From JBFWML01 sp050251635 (GTDB lineage Bacteria > Campylobacterota > Campylobacteria > Campylobacterales > SZUA-545): 27,259 nt of DNA. Under the pieces are notes generated by a model, which had not been told where the DNA came from, did no database searches, and worked only from the letters and a program-made list of their open reading frames with translations. Positions 14,694 through 23,077 of this stretch are shown here, in pieces. The stretch is taken from NCBI GenBank assembly GCA_050251635.1, contig JBFWML010000030.1:1-27259 (forward strand). The letters run 5' to 3'. The position numbers were made by a program, and so were the translations under genes. The stretch's first letter is position 1. Every line of letters begins with the position of its first letter.

Positions 14694-16951
14694 TGGCGCG
14701 CGCAACCCCCTTTAATCTGCTGACGAGGGTTTTCCCTTTTTTAAAGTTTTTGCTGGCCTCAAAAGATTTGACGATCGTCTTTGTGATCGTGGCGATTTTG
14801 GCCATTATCATCGTGCCGCTGCCTTCGGCGCTGCTGGATTTGCTGCTTACCCTGTCGCTTTCGATGGGGACGTTAATTATTTTGATTTCGGTCTTTATCG
14901 CCCGCCCCACCGACTTTACAACCTATCCGACGCTGATTTTGCTGGTGACGCTGTTTCGTCTGGCGCTCAATATCGCCACGACGCGGATGATTCTTTCCGA
15001 AGGCCACAACGGGCCCGAGGCGGTCAGCGACATTATCGCCAGCTTCGGCAATTTCGTGGTGGGCGGCAACTACGTTATCGGGATTATTATCTTTATTATT
15101 CTGGTGCTGGTGAACTTTATGGTCGTTACCAACGGTTCAACCCGCGTGGCGGAAGTGGCCGCCCGCTTTACGCTGGATGCAATGCCCGGCAAACAGATGG
15201 CGATCGATGCCGATCTCAACGCCGGACTGATCGACGAAAACGAAGCGCGCAAACGCCGTCAGGAGATCATCACCGAGGCCAACTTCTACGGGGCCATGGA
15301 CGGTTCGAGCAAGTTTGTTAAAGGCGACGCGATCGCCGGGATTATCATTACCCTGATTAACATCATCGGCGGCATCCTGATTGGCGTGTTTCAGCACGGC
15401 CTTAGCATGGGCGAAAGCGCCTCGACCTACACCATTTTGACCATCGGTGACGGTCTGGTGGGGCAAATTCCGGCGCTACTGATCGCCACCGCGACGGGCA
15501 TTATCATCACCCGCGCCAGCAAGGAGGACGCCAACTTCGCCTCCGGCGTCATTACCCAGCTTGGGCGCGATTATAAGGTGATGCTGATCGTGGGCGGGAT
15601 TTTGCTGCTCTTTGCCGCCGTACCGGGCCTGCCTACGCTCTCTTTGACCTTTGTGGGGCTTTGCTTTTTGGTCATGGCGCTTTTGGTGCGGGACTCTCAA
15701 GACGGCAGCATCAGCGCCTTTTTGAGAGAAAAGTTCCCGCTCTTTGCCGAACTGACGGCCGCCCCGCAACCCGCCACGGCAGGCGGCGGGGCCAAACGCC
15801 CCGGTGCCGGCGCAGCGCAGGGTAAAAAGAGCGAACCCGCACCCGGAACTCCCAAGCCCAAGGAAAAAACCCCCGAAGAGCAAAAGGCCGAGGAGGAAAA
15901 AGCCCTTGAGGATATTCTCAAAGTCGAACTGCTCGAGCTGGACGTGGGTTATCAGCTGATTAAACTGGCCGACAAAAATCAAGGGGGCGATCTGCTCGAC
16001 CGCATCCGCACCATGCGCCGCAAGATCGCCAGCGAGTACGGCTTTTTGATGCCCCAAGTGCGCATCCGCGACAATCTGCAGCTGGAGCCCAACAGCTACG
16101 AGATTTTGCTTAAGGGTGTGTCGATCGGTAACGGTCAGGTCTATCCGGGCAACTTTCTGGCCATGAACAGCGGCCTTGTGATGGAGGAGATCGACGGCAT
16201 CCGCACCAAGGAGCCCGCCTTCGGTCTGGACGCCACCTGGGTGAGCGCCGAACGCAAAGAGGATGCGATCATTAAAGGCTACACCGTGGTTGATCCCGCC
16301 ACTGTTATCACCACGCACCTTTCCGAACTGGTTAAGAAGTACGCCGAAGAGATGCTCACCCGTCAGGATGTGCAAAAGCTGATCGATTCGCTCAAAAAAG
16401 AGTACCCGGCCGTGGCCGACGACGCCATTCGCGCCGCGGGCGGGGTAGGGCTGATTCAGCGCATCCTTAAAGACCTGCTGCACGAACGCATTCCAGTGCG
16501 GGATATGCTGACCATCATGGAAACCATTGCCGACGTGGCCGAGGCGGTCAAGAGCGAAGCGATTATTATCGAGCAGGTTCGCGCCCGGCTGGCCCGGACG
16601 ATCACCAGTCTCTACAAAAGCGACAACGGCAATATCCGTCTGGTCACGCTTGACACGATTACCGAGCAGAAAATGCTCGATAAACTCAAGGATCAAAACG
16701 GTCAGCGCAGCTTTCTGTTGAGCGTTAAGGAGATCAATTCGCTTGTGGAAGCCTCCAGCGCCAAGGCCCGCGAGCTGCTGGAAAAGGGCATCGCGCCGGT
16801 GATTTTTATCGTCGATCCGCTCCTAAGGAAGCCGCTTTCGGAAATCTATGAACGCTTCGGTCTGGAGGTGGTGGTGCTCAGCCATGCCGAGATCGACCCG
16901 AGCGCGCGTTTTGAGGTGCTCGGAAGCGTGGTTGTACCCGATATCGGCTAG
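14693..16951 (+). CDS. flhA: Flagellar biosynthesis protein FlhA
   Basis: The major inner-membrane component of the flagellar type III export gate. Its nonameric cytosolic ring docks chaperone-substrate complexes and uses proton motive force. About eight membrane segments fill residues 20-330. The conserved FHIPEP-family block is visible as RPTDFTTYPTLILLVTLFRL, and the cytosolic loop shows DAMPGKQMAIDADLNAGLI. A Pro/Ala/Lys/Glu-rich linker of about 50 residues (from about 356) leads to the FlhA-C ring domain, which contains VSAERKEDAI and DPATVITTHLSE. At 752 residues it is slightly longer than the 725-735 I recall for Campylobacter and Helicobacter, mostly because of the linker. In Campylobacterota FlhA is also needed for sigma54-dependent flagellar gene expression. 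Confidence 0.97.
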   Translation: MARATPFNLLTRVFPFLKFLLASKDLTIVFVIVAILAIIIVPLPSALLDLLLTLSLSMGTLIILISVFIARPTDFTTYPTLILLVTLFRLALNIATTRMILSEGHNGPEAVSDIIASFGNFVVGGNYVIGIIIFIILVLVNFMVVTNGSTRVAEVAARFTLDAMPGKQMAIDADLNAGLIDENEARKRRQEIITEANFYGAMDGSSKFVKGDAIAGIIITLINIIGGILIGVFQHGLSMGESASTYTILTIGDGLVGQIPALLIATATGIIITRASKEDANFASGVITQLGRDYKVMLIVGGILLLFAAVPGLPTLSLTFVGLCFLVMALLVRDSQDGSISAFLREKFPLFAELTAAPQPATAGGGAKRPGAGAAQGKKSEPAPGTPKPKEKTPEEQKAEEEKALEDILKVELLELDVGYQLIKLADKNQGGDLLDRIRTMRRKIASEYGFLMPQVRIRDNLQLEPNSYEILLKGVSIGNGQVYPGNFLAMNSGLVMEEIDGIRTKEPAFGLDATWVSAERKEDAIIKGYTVVDPATVITTHLSELVKKYAEEMLTRQDVQKLIDSLKKEYPAVADDAIRAAGGVGLIQRILKDLLHERIPVRDMLTIMETIADVAEAVKSEAIIIEQVRARLARTITSLYKSDNGNIRLVTLDTITEQKMLDKLKDQNGQRSFLLSVKEINSLVEASSAKARELLEKGIAPVIFIVDPLLRKPLSEIYERFGLEVVVLSHAEIDPSARFEVLGSVVVPDIG

Positions 16952-17024
16952 GCGGTTCGAAGAAAAAACTGCTACTATTTCAGGCTCGAATCCGATCCCA
17001 AACATCTCCAAGGAGTCCTAAAAA

Positions 17025-17312
17025 ATGGAAGGCATCTCGGAAGTTGCGGTCCATGCGGCCGAAAGTCATTTGGTGCTAGAAAGCCTGAAGATCATGGTAG
17101 TCGGCATGGTTACCGTGTTTGCTTTCCTGTGGCTGTTGATTATGGTTTTAAAGGTTCAGGGGTGGTTTTTGACCAAATTCTTTCCCGAAAAGCCGGCGGC
17201 CGCTACCGCGCCTGCCGCTGTCGCCCCTTCGGGTGCGCCGGAAAAAAGCGATAATTTAGCGGCGGTTATAATGGCGGCCGTTAATTTGCACCGCAAACGC
17301 AAGAGCAAATAA
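17025..17312 (+). CDS. oadG: Oxaloacetate decarboxylase gamma subunit (OadG)
   Basis: The small membrane subunit that assembles the sodium-pumping decarboxylase and, in characterised enzymes, binds zinc through its C terminus. The 95 residues hold one membrane helix (about 21-42, IMVVGMVTVFAFLWLLIMVL) typical of OadG. An Ala/Pro-rich linker and a basic end (LHRKRKSK) follow. AAGGAG lies 9 bases before the ATG at 17025. Identification depends strongly on position, directly upstream of oadA and oadB. No clear zinc-binding His/Cys motif is seen beyond one His near the end. Confidence 0.87.
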   Translation: MEGISEVAVHAAESHLVLESLKIMVVGMVTVFAFLWLLIMVLKVQGWFLTKFFPEKPAAATAPAAVAPSGAPEKSDNLAAVIMAAVNLHRKRKSK

Positions 17313-17326
17313 GTAAAGGGGTTAGA

Positions 17327-19141
17327 GTGGCAAAGAAAATTATTGAGGTGATGGACACCACCTATCGCGACGGTTTTCAGTCGGTTTTCGGCGGTCGCGT
17401 CTTGATGGAAGATTTTATGCCTTCGATTCAGTCGGCACTGGATGCGGGTATCCGTCACTTTGAGATGGGCGGCGGCGCACGGTTTCAGTCGCTCTTTTTC
17501 TACCTGAACGAAAACGCCTTTGAGATGATGGACAAGTTCCGCGCCCTTGTCGGCCCGGACGTGAATTTGCAAACCCTGGCCCGCGGCGTCAACCATGTGG
17601 GATTGGATACCGGTTCGCGGGAAATTATCGATCTGCACGCGCAACTGTTTAAAAAGCACGGCATCACAACCATCCGCAACTTCGACGCGCTCAACGATGT
17701 GCGCAACTTGGAATACTCGGCGCAGGCCATCAAAAACGCCGGGCTTAAGCACGAAATGACCGTCACCGTCATGGACCTGCCCCCCGGCTGCGAAGGGGCG
17801 CACGATGCGGCTTTTTACGAAAGAACGCTGCGCACCTTTATGGATGCCGGCATTCCCTACGATTCAGTGGTCTTCAAAGACGCCTCCGGCACTGCCAACC
17901 CTCAAAAAGTTTACGAAACCATCAAGATGGCCCGCAAACTACTGGGGGATAAGTGCCATATCCGCTACCACACCCATGAAACCGCAGGGATCGGCGTAGC
18001 CTGCTATCTGGCGGCTGTCGAAGCGGGCGCTGACGGGATTGACCTTGACCGCGAACCGGTCAGCGGCGGCACCGCCCACGCGGACGTGTTGATTATGGCC
18101 CACGCCCTGCGCGGCAAAGAGTTTGTGCTCGGCAACGATCTGGGCGAACCGCTCAATCTGGAAAAGGTGCTCGAAAGTGAAATTATTCTCAAAGAGTGCC
18201 TCAAAGACTACTACATCCCGCCGGAAGCCAAAGAGGTTTCGGCATTGATTCAATACTCCCCCATGCCCGGCGGCGCATTGACGGCCAACACGCAGATGAT
18301 GCGCGACAACAATATGCTCGATAAGTTCCCCGCCGTGATCGCCGAAATGCGCGAAGTGGTGGAAAAGGGCGGTTACGGAACCTCCGTGACGCCGGTGAGC
18401 CAGTTTTACTTCCAGCAGGCCTTTAACAACGTGATGATGGGCAAGTGGAAAAAGATTGCCGACGGTTACGGCCGCATGGTGCTGGGCTACTTCGGCAAAA
18501 CCCCTGTCGAACCCGATCCCGAAATCGTCGCGCTGGCCGCTCAGCAGCTCAAGCTCGAACCCACCACCGAAACGGCGATCGACATTGCCGATCGGGATGA
18601 AAAAAAGAGCGTGGCCTGGGCCAAAAAGCAGCTTGAGGCCGAAAAGCTCGAAACCACCGACGAAAACGTCTTTATCGTGCTCTCCTGCGGTGAAAAGGGG
18701 ATTCGCTTCCTCAAGGGCGAAATGCCCGTCAATGTGCGCAAAAACAGCGACGCAAGCGCCCCCGTGGCATCGACGGTCTGCACCCCCGCCGGCGCGCCCG
18801 AAGACTACACCGTTACCGTCAACGGCCAAGCCTATCATGTTCAGGTAGCCGAAGGTAAATGCCAAAACATCACGCCCGCCGGTGCGCCCGCGCCCGCTAG
18901 CGCTGCGGCCTCTACGGGTGCCGCCCTTGAAGAGATTAAAGCACCGCTGCCGGGCAGCATCTTTAAGGTCAATGTCAAAGCCGGCGACAGGATCAACGAC
19001 GGCGATGTGGTGTTGATCATGGAGGCCATGAAGATGGAAACCGAGATCACGGCGCATCTGAGCGGTACGGTAAGCGCGGTTCATGTCACCGTCGGCCAGA
19101 CGGTTCAAAACGGTCAACTCCTGTTGACGATTCAAGGCTAA
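17327..19141 (+). CDS. oadA: Oxaloacetate decarboxylase / pyruvate carboxylase subunit alpha (biotin-containing)
   Basis: The carboxyltransferase subunit that moves the carboxyl group of oxaloacetate to biotin. The TIM-barrel domain shows metal ligand Asp10 (MDTTYRDG), Lys184 in FKDASG, a candidate for the carbamylated lysine, and His215/His217 (HTHETAG). A conserved PYC_OADA domain follows (MPGGALTANTQMM). An Ala/Pro-rich linker leads to a biotinyl domain with EAMKMETE, in which Lys569 is the biotin site. GTG 17327 has AAAGGGG upstream and gives 604 residues. In Campylobacter the homologous PycB acts in pyruvate carboxylase. Here the adjacent oadG and oadB favour a membrane sodium pump working towards pyruvate, but dual use cannot be excluded. 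Confidence 0.93.
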   Translation: MAKKIIEVMDTTYRDGFQSVFGGRVLMEDFMPSIQSALDAGIRHFEMGGGARFQSLFFYLNENAFEMMDKFRALVGPDVNLQTLARGVNHVGLDTGSREIIDLHAQLFKKHGITTIRNFDALNDVRNLEYSAQAIKNAGLKHEMTVTVMDLPPGCEGAHDAAFYERTLRTFMDAGIPYDSVVFKDASGTANPQKVYETIKMARKLLGDKCHIRYHTHETAGIGVACYLAAVEAGADGIDLDREPVSGGTAHADVLIMAHALRGKEFVLGNDLGEPLNLEKVLESEIILKECLKDYYIPPEAKEVSALIQYSPMPGGALTANTQMMRDNNMLDKFPAVIAEMREVVEKGGYGTSVTPVSQFYFQQAFNNVMMGKWKKIADGYGRMVLGYFGKTPVEPDPEIVALAAQQLKLEPTTETAIDIADRDEKKSVAWAKKQLEAEKLETTDENVFIVLSCGEKGIRFLKGEMPVNVRKNSDASAPVASTVCTPAGAPEDYTVTVNGQAYHVQVAEGKCQNITPAGAPAPASAAASTGAALEEIKAPLPGSIFKVNVKAGDRINDGDVVLIMEAMKMETEITAHLSGTVSAVHVTVGQTVQNGQLLLTIQG

Positions 19142-19148
19142 GAACACC

Positions 19149-20468
19149 ATGAAAAAACTGCTCGCAAGTCTTTTGCTGCTGGCATCGTTCCTGACGTTTT
19201 CCTATGCGTCCGCCCCCGTCGGCACCGAGGTTAAAAGCGCCGAAGAGGAGATTTTGAGCTACCACTCCAAATCCCTTAGCGAGATGTTTGGTTCGCTTTA
19301 CGAAAGCACGGGCATCAAGGCGCTTCTCACGCCCGATCCGAACATGGTTGACGAATACAACAAACCCGTCAGCGCCTTTTCCCAGACTTGGGGCAAGGTA
19401 TTGATGTTTTTTATCTGTTTTGCGTTGTTTTATCTGGCAATCGCCAAACAGTACGAACCGCTTTTGCTGCTCCCGATCGCCTTTGGCGGTCTGCTTGCCA
19501 ACATCCCTGTGGCGGCCATTGCCGGGCCTGAGGGCTTTTTGGGCATTATCTACAACATGGGGATTACCAACGGACTGTTTCCCCTGATGATTTTTATGGG
19601 CGTCGGCGCCATGACCGACTTCGGCCCCCTGCTGGCCAACCCCAAAACCGCCTTTCTGGGCGCAGCGGCGCAGTTTGGCATCTTCGGCACTCTGGTGGGC
19701 GCGATGCTGCTCTCCTACTACACCGACTTCTTCTCCTTCAGCCTTCAGGATGCGGCGGCCATCGGCATTATCGGCGGCGCGGACGGCCCGACTTCGATCT
19801 ATGTCGCTTCGCGGCTTGCGCCGGAACTTCTGGGCGCAATCGCGGTAGCCGCTTACTCCTACATGGCGCTCGTGCCCATCATCCAGCCGCCCATTATGCG
19901 GGCGCTGACCACCCAAAAAGAGCGTGAGATCAAAATGGTTCAGCTGCGCGAAGTCAGCAAGCTGGAAAAGATTCTTTTTCCCATCTCTTTAGTGGTGCTT
20001 TGTGCGTTGCTGATTCCAGACGCAACGCCGCTGGTGGGCGCGCTGGCCTTTGGTAATCTGGTGCGCGAAAGCGGTGTGGTGGGCCGTCTGAACGATACGC
20101 TTCAGAATGCGCTGATCAACATTGTGACGATCTTCCTGGGTCTTGCGGTCGGTTCTAAACTGGCGGCGGATAAGTTTTTGGTTCCTGAAACCTTGGGGAT
20201 TATCGTCTTGGGCTTGATTGCCTTCTCGTTCGGTACTGCGGCGGGGGTGATTATGGCGAAGATTATGAACAAGGTCAGCAAGGATCCCATCAACCCGCTT
20301 ATCGGGGCGGCCGGGGTCTCTGCGGTTCCGATGTCGGCCCGCGTGGTCGCCAAGGAAGCGCAAAAGTCCAATCCGAGAAACTTCCTTCTCATGCACGCGA
20401 TGGGCCCGAACGTGTCGGGCGTCATCGGCTCTGCGGTTGCCGCAGGCGTGCTGATTTCGCTCTTTTAA
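19149..20468 (+). CDS. oadB: Oxaloacetate decarboxylase beta subunit (sodium pump)
   Basis: The membrane subunit that decarboxylates carboxybiotin and exports sodium. The family motif GGADGPTSIY carries Asp212, equivalent to the catalytic Asp203 of Klebsiella OadB. NPLIGAAGVSAVPMSARV and GPNVSGVIGSAVAAGVL are also typical, with about nine membrane segments. Unlike the Klebsiella protein it begins with a cleavable-looking signal peptide (MKKLLASLLLLASFLTFSYASA). A soluble stretch of about 55 residues follows before the first membrane helix, so the mature N terminus should be periplasmic. The gene ends the oadGAB operon 7 bases after oadA and faces rsfS across a small hairpin. Confidence 0.94.
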   Translation: MKKLLASLLLLASFLTFSYASAPVGTEVKSAEEEILSYHSKSLSEMFGSLYESTGIKALLTPDPNMVDEYNKPVSAFSQTWGKVLMFFICFALFYLAIAKQYEPLLLLPIAFGGLLANIPVAAIAGPEGFLGIIYNMGITNGLFPLMIFMGVGAMTDFGPLLANPKTAFLGAAAQFGIFGTLVGAMLLSYYTDFFSFSLQDAAAIGIIGGADGPTSIYVASRLAPELLGAIAVAAYSYMALVPIIQPPIMRALTTQKEREIKMVQLREVSKLEKILFPISLVVLCALLIPDATPLVGALAFGNLVRESGVVGRLNDTLQNALINIVTIFLGLAVGSKLAADKFLVPETLGIIVLGLIAFSFGTAAGVIMAKIMNKVSKDPINPLIGAAGVSAVPMSARVVAKEAQKSNPRNFLLMHAMGPNVSGVIGSAVAAGVLISLF

Positions 20469-20473
20469 GCGGT

Positions 20474-20492
20474 GCCGGGGTTTAGCCCCGGG
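20474..20492. terminator. Hairpin between convergent oadB and rsfS
   Basis: GCCGGGG (20474-20480) pairs perfectly with CCCCGGC (20486-20492) around the loop TTTAG. Downstream on the plus strand is a moderately T-rich run (CTTCTTCTTTTC). It could end oadB transcription. The minus-strand flank is not U-rich, and the rsfS stop codon lies in the loop. Confidence 0.45.
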
Positions 20493-20823
20493 CCTGCTTC
20501 TTCTTTTCGAACTCCCGCAAAAACGCTTCCATGTGGTATTTGTTGCGCGCACTTTCGGTCATGATGTGCACCAAAATATCGCCCAGATCGATCGCAACCC
20601 ATTCGTCGCTGATATCCACATGCAAAAACTCTTCGCCCAGCGGCTTGAGGTCCTTTTTCAAAAAATCCAGAAGCGCGAGCAGGTGGCGATCGGCCATGGC
20701 GCTGGCGATCACGACGCCGTTGGCCATGTATTCGCCGTTTTCGAGATTAAATACTTCAATATGCTCGGCCTTGTTTTGATCCAATACCTGAGCGATTGCC
20801 GAGAGCCGTTCTTTGAGTTCCAA
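20482..20823 (-). CDS. rsfS: Ribosome silencing factor RsfS
   Basis: Binds ribosomal protein L14 and blocks subunit joining when nutrients are short. The core pattern is clear: HIEVFNLENG, then ANGVVIASAMADRHLLALLD and HVDISDEWVAIDLGDILVHI, with HMEAFLREFE near the end. The open frame reaches 21000, but that would overlap the divergent gap gene. The TTG at 20823 has AAGGA 7-8 bases upstream, begins at the conserved helix (LELKERLSAIAQ) and gives 113 residues, normal for the family. It is divergent from gap-pgk. In related genomes nadD often sits between rsfS and gap; here it is absent. Confidence 0.92.
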   Translation of the reverse strand: MELKERLSAIAQVLDQNKAEHIEVFNLENGEYMANGVVIASAMADRHLLALLDFLKKDLKPLGEEFLHVDISDEWVAIDLGDILVHIMTESARNKYHMEAFLREFEKKKQARG

Positions 20824-20883
20824 ACAGTTTTCCTTAACATGAGAGTCGTTGCGAAAGTATAGCCAATGAAAGCTCTTATCGGC

Positions 20884-20889
20884 TAAAAT
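20884..20889 (+). promoter_or_regulatory. Candidate -10 box of the gap-pgk-tpiA-fabI operon
   Basis: TAAAAT sits 31 bases before the TTG start of the second GAPDH in the roughly 97-base gap to rsfS. No -35 element is evident. It is a weak but well-placed candidate. Confidence 0.3.
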
Positions 20890-20920
20890 CGCGCCTTTAT
20901 CCAAGGGTTTAGGACGGGTT

Positions 20921-21856
20921 TTGGCAATCAAAGTTGCGATTAACGGAGCAGGGCGGATCGGTCGCGCTTGCGCACGGATGGTTCTGGCTTCACCGGACAT
21001 GCAACTGCTGGCCGCTAACGACCCGATGGATCCCCAAACCCTGGACTACCTGCTGCGCTACGACTCCGTTCACGGAGCTTTGGATTCCCTGCCGCCGTCT
21101 TTGAAGTTTTCCTCCTTTCTTGCGCCCGCCGAGTGTGATTTTTCCGGGGCGGATGTTGTGTTGGAGTGCAGCGGCCGGTTTTTAACCCGCGAAGCCAACC
21201 GGGTTCATCTAAAGCGCGGCGCTAAAAAGGTGGTGCTATCGGCGATTCCCAAGGACGATACGCCCGTTGTTGCCCCCGGCAGCCAAAGTGTGGAGCCGAT
21301 CGTCTCTGCAGGCAGCTGCACCACAAACGCCCTCTGGCTGCTGACCGTGGCGCTACAGGAGGCCTTTGGCGTCGAAACGGTCCTCGCAACGTCGCTGCAC
21401 AGCTACACCAGCGATCAAAACCTGCTCGACGCCAAGCACACTGTCGAAAAACGGCGGGGCAGGGCGGCGGCCTTAAATATTATTCCCGTCGAAACCATGG
21501 CCGCACGAAACCTCGCACGGTTTGAAAGCCGTTGGCAAACCTGTGCGGCAGCCATCGGCATCCGGGTGCCCACGCCGGATGTGTCGCTGATGCAGGCGGT
21601 TTTCCGTCTTGGCGTCTGCGCCAATAAAAATGCGGTTAATGAAGCTCTGTTGCAAAAAAGTCGCCAAATGCCCGCTAATCTTCTGGCGGTCGAAAATGAA
21701 CCTAAAGTCTCCGGTGATATGATCGGCAACCCGTGCAGCGCCGTCGTGGCGGCCGATCTGACCCAAACAGCGGGCTCTTTGGTGAGCGTCAGCGCTTGGC
21801 ACGATAATGAATGGGGCTATGCGGCCCGCATGATCGACTTGGCCCGTTTACTTTAA
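20921..21856 (+). CDS. Divergent glyceraldehyde-3-phosphate dehydrogenase paralogue
   Basis: A GAPDH-family enzyme heading the triose-phosphate operon. The Rossmann motif reads NGAGRIG rather than NGFGRIG and is followed by NDP (Asn33-Asp34), the Asp being typical of NAD specificity. Catalytic Cys133 (SCTTN) and His160 (LHSYTSD) keep the canonical 27-residue spacing. RVPTPDVS and WHDNEWGYAARM are present. The Pi-site loop is altered: IPTSTGAAK in the other copy is IPVETMAAR here, losing the glycine. At 311 residues it is about 20 shorter than usual. The start is the TTG at 20921. By position it matches the gap that precedes pgk in Campylobacter. It may act on glyceraldehyde-3-phosphate or a related aldehyde such as erythrose-4-phosphate. 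The substrate is not decided by sequence. Confidence 0.87.
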   Translation: MAIKVAINGAGRIGRACARMVLASPDMQLLAANDPMDPQTLDYLLRYDSVHGALDSLPPSLKFSSFLAPAECDFSGADVVLECSGRFLTREANRVHLKRGAKKVVLSAIPKDDTPVVAPGSQSVEPIVSAGSCTTNALWLLTVALQEAFGVETVLATSLHSYTSDQNLLDAKHTVEKRRGRAAALNIIPVETMAARNLARFESRWQTCAAAIGIRVPTPDVSLMQAVFRLGVCANKNAVNEALLQKSRQMPANLLAVENEPKVSGDMIGNPCSAVVAADLTQTAGSLVSVSAWHDNEWGYAARMIDLARLL

Positions 21857-21877
21857 ACACTTCATAAAAGGATCACG

Positions 21878-23077
21878 ATGCTGCTTCGGACCATCAAGGA
21901 TATCGAGGTTGAAGGCAAAAAAGTTTTCATCCGGTGCGATTTCAACGTACCGCAGGACGAGTTCGGGAATATCACCGACGATCGCCGCATCCGCTCGGCG
22001 CTGGCGACGATCAACTACTGTATCGATCACCACTGCGCGATCATTCTGGCCAGCCATTCGGGCCGCCCCAAGGACGAGTACGATCCCAAATACACCCTAG
22101 CCCCCATCGCCAAGCGTCTTCAAACGATGCTCAAGCGCGACATTACGCTGGCCGCCGATGTGATTGGCCCCGACGCGATCGCCAAGGCCAAGGCGCTTCA
22201 AGGCGGACAGATTCTCATGCTCGAAAACCTCCGGTTCGAAAAGGGCGAAACCAAAAACGACGAAGGCTTCGCCAAGAAACTGGCGGATATGGCCGACGTG
22301 TATATCAACGACGCCTTCGGCGTTAGTCACCGCGCCCACGCTTCGGTCGAGGCGATCACCCGCTTTTTCAGCGACGACAAAAAGGCGTCCGGCTTCCTGC
22401 TGAGTAAAGAGATCAACTTCTTCCACCGCGTGCTGCAAAACCCCGCGCGCCCCTTTGTGGCGGTGATCGGCGGCAGTAAAGTCTCCGGCAAGCTTCAGGC
22501 GCTGGAAAACCTGCTGCCCAAGGTCGATAAACTGATTATCGGCGGCGGCATGGCCTTTACGTTCCTTAAGGCTCTGGGTGAAGAGATTGGCGATTCGCTG
22601 GTGGAGGATGACCTGATTCCCGACGCGCTGCGCATTATGGAAGAAGCCAAAAAACACAACGTCAAGTTTTACCTGCCCGTGGATGTCGTTTGCGCCCAGA
22701 CGATCGACGCCAATGCGGTGACCATCTTTACCACCACTAAAGAGATTCCCAAGGGCTGGAAGGGTCTGGATATCGGCCCGGCCACCACGCGCCTTTTCCG
22801 CGAGGCGCTCGACGGTGCGCAGACCGTGCTTTGGAACGGCCCGATGGGGGTTTACGAGATCGACAAGTTCGCCAAGGGCAGTATCAAAATGTCCCACCGC
22901 ATTGCCGAGAGCCACGCCACAAAAATCGTGGGCGGAGGCGATACGGCCGACTTGGTTCAGCGGGCCGACGATGCGGATGAGATGACCTTTATCTCCACCG
23001 GGGGCGGCGCGTCGCTGGAGCTGCTGGAGGGCAAAATCCTGCCCGGCGTCAAGGCGCTGGAAATCAAGGAGGGGTAA
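21878..23077 (+). CDS. pgk: Phosphoglycerate kinase
   Basis: Transfers phosphate between 1,3-bisphosphoglycerate and ADP in the cytosol. Family signatures are near the N terminus (VFIRCDFNVPQDEFGNITDD, substrate-binding), in HSGRPKDEYDPKY, in the hinge region (GGGMAFTFLKALG) and in the nucleotide site (GGGDTADLV, then STGGGASLELLEG). The length of 399 residues is standard. AAGGATC precedes the ATG at 21878, 21 bases after gap. Its TAA overlaps the tpiA ATG (TAATG), so the two are translationally coupled. Confidence 0.98.
   Translation: MLLRTIKDIEVEGKKVFIRCDFNVPQDEFGNITDDRRIRSALATINYCIDHHCAIILASHSGRPKDEYDPKYTLAPIAKRLQTMLKRDITLAADVIGPDAIAKAKALQGGQILMLENLRFEKGETKNDEGFAKKLADMADVYINDAFGVSHRAHASVEAITRFFSDDKKASGFLLSKEINFFHRVLQNPARPFVAVIGGSKVSGKLQALENLLPKVDKLIIGGGMAFTFLKALGEEIGDSLVEDDLIPDALRIMEEAKKHNVKFYLPVDVVCAQTIDANAVTIFTTTKEIPKGWKGLDIGPATTRLFREALDGAQTVLWNGPMGVYEIDKFAKGSIKMSHRIAESHATKIVGGGDTADLVQRADDADEMTFISTGGGASLELLEGKILPGVKALEIKEG

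Noticed and set aside
15476..16696. A 406-codon open frame antisense to flhA
   Set aside because: It is the shadow of a GC-rich coding frame. The sense strand encodes unmistakable FlhA, and the antisense product has no recognisable motif or ribosome-binding site.
17939..19150. A 403-codon open frame antisense to oadA
   Set aside because: It mirrors the codon pattern of oadA, and its product is a Gly/His/Phe-rich sequence without family features. It would also cover the oadA-oadB junction.
20824..21000. A longer rsfS starting at 21000
   Set aside because: It would overlap the start of the divergent GAPDH by 80 bases and add a nonhomologous N terminus. The TTG at 20823 has a good ribosome-binding site and family-like length.
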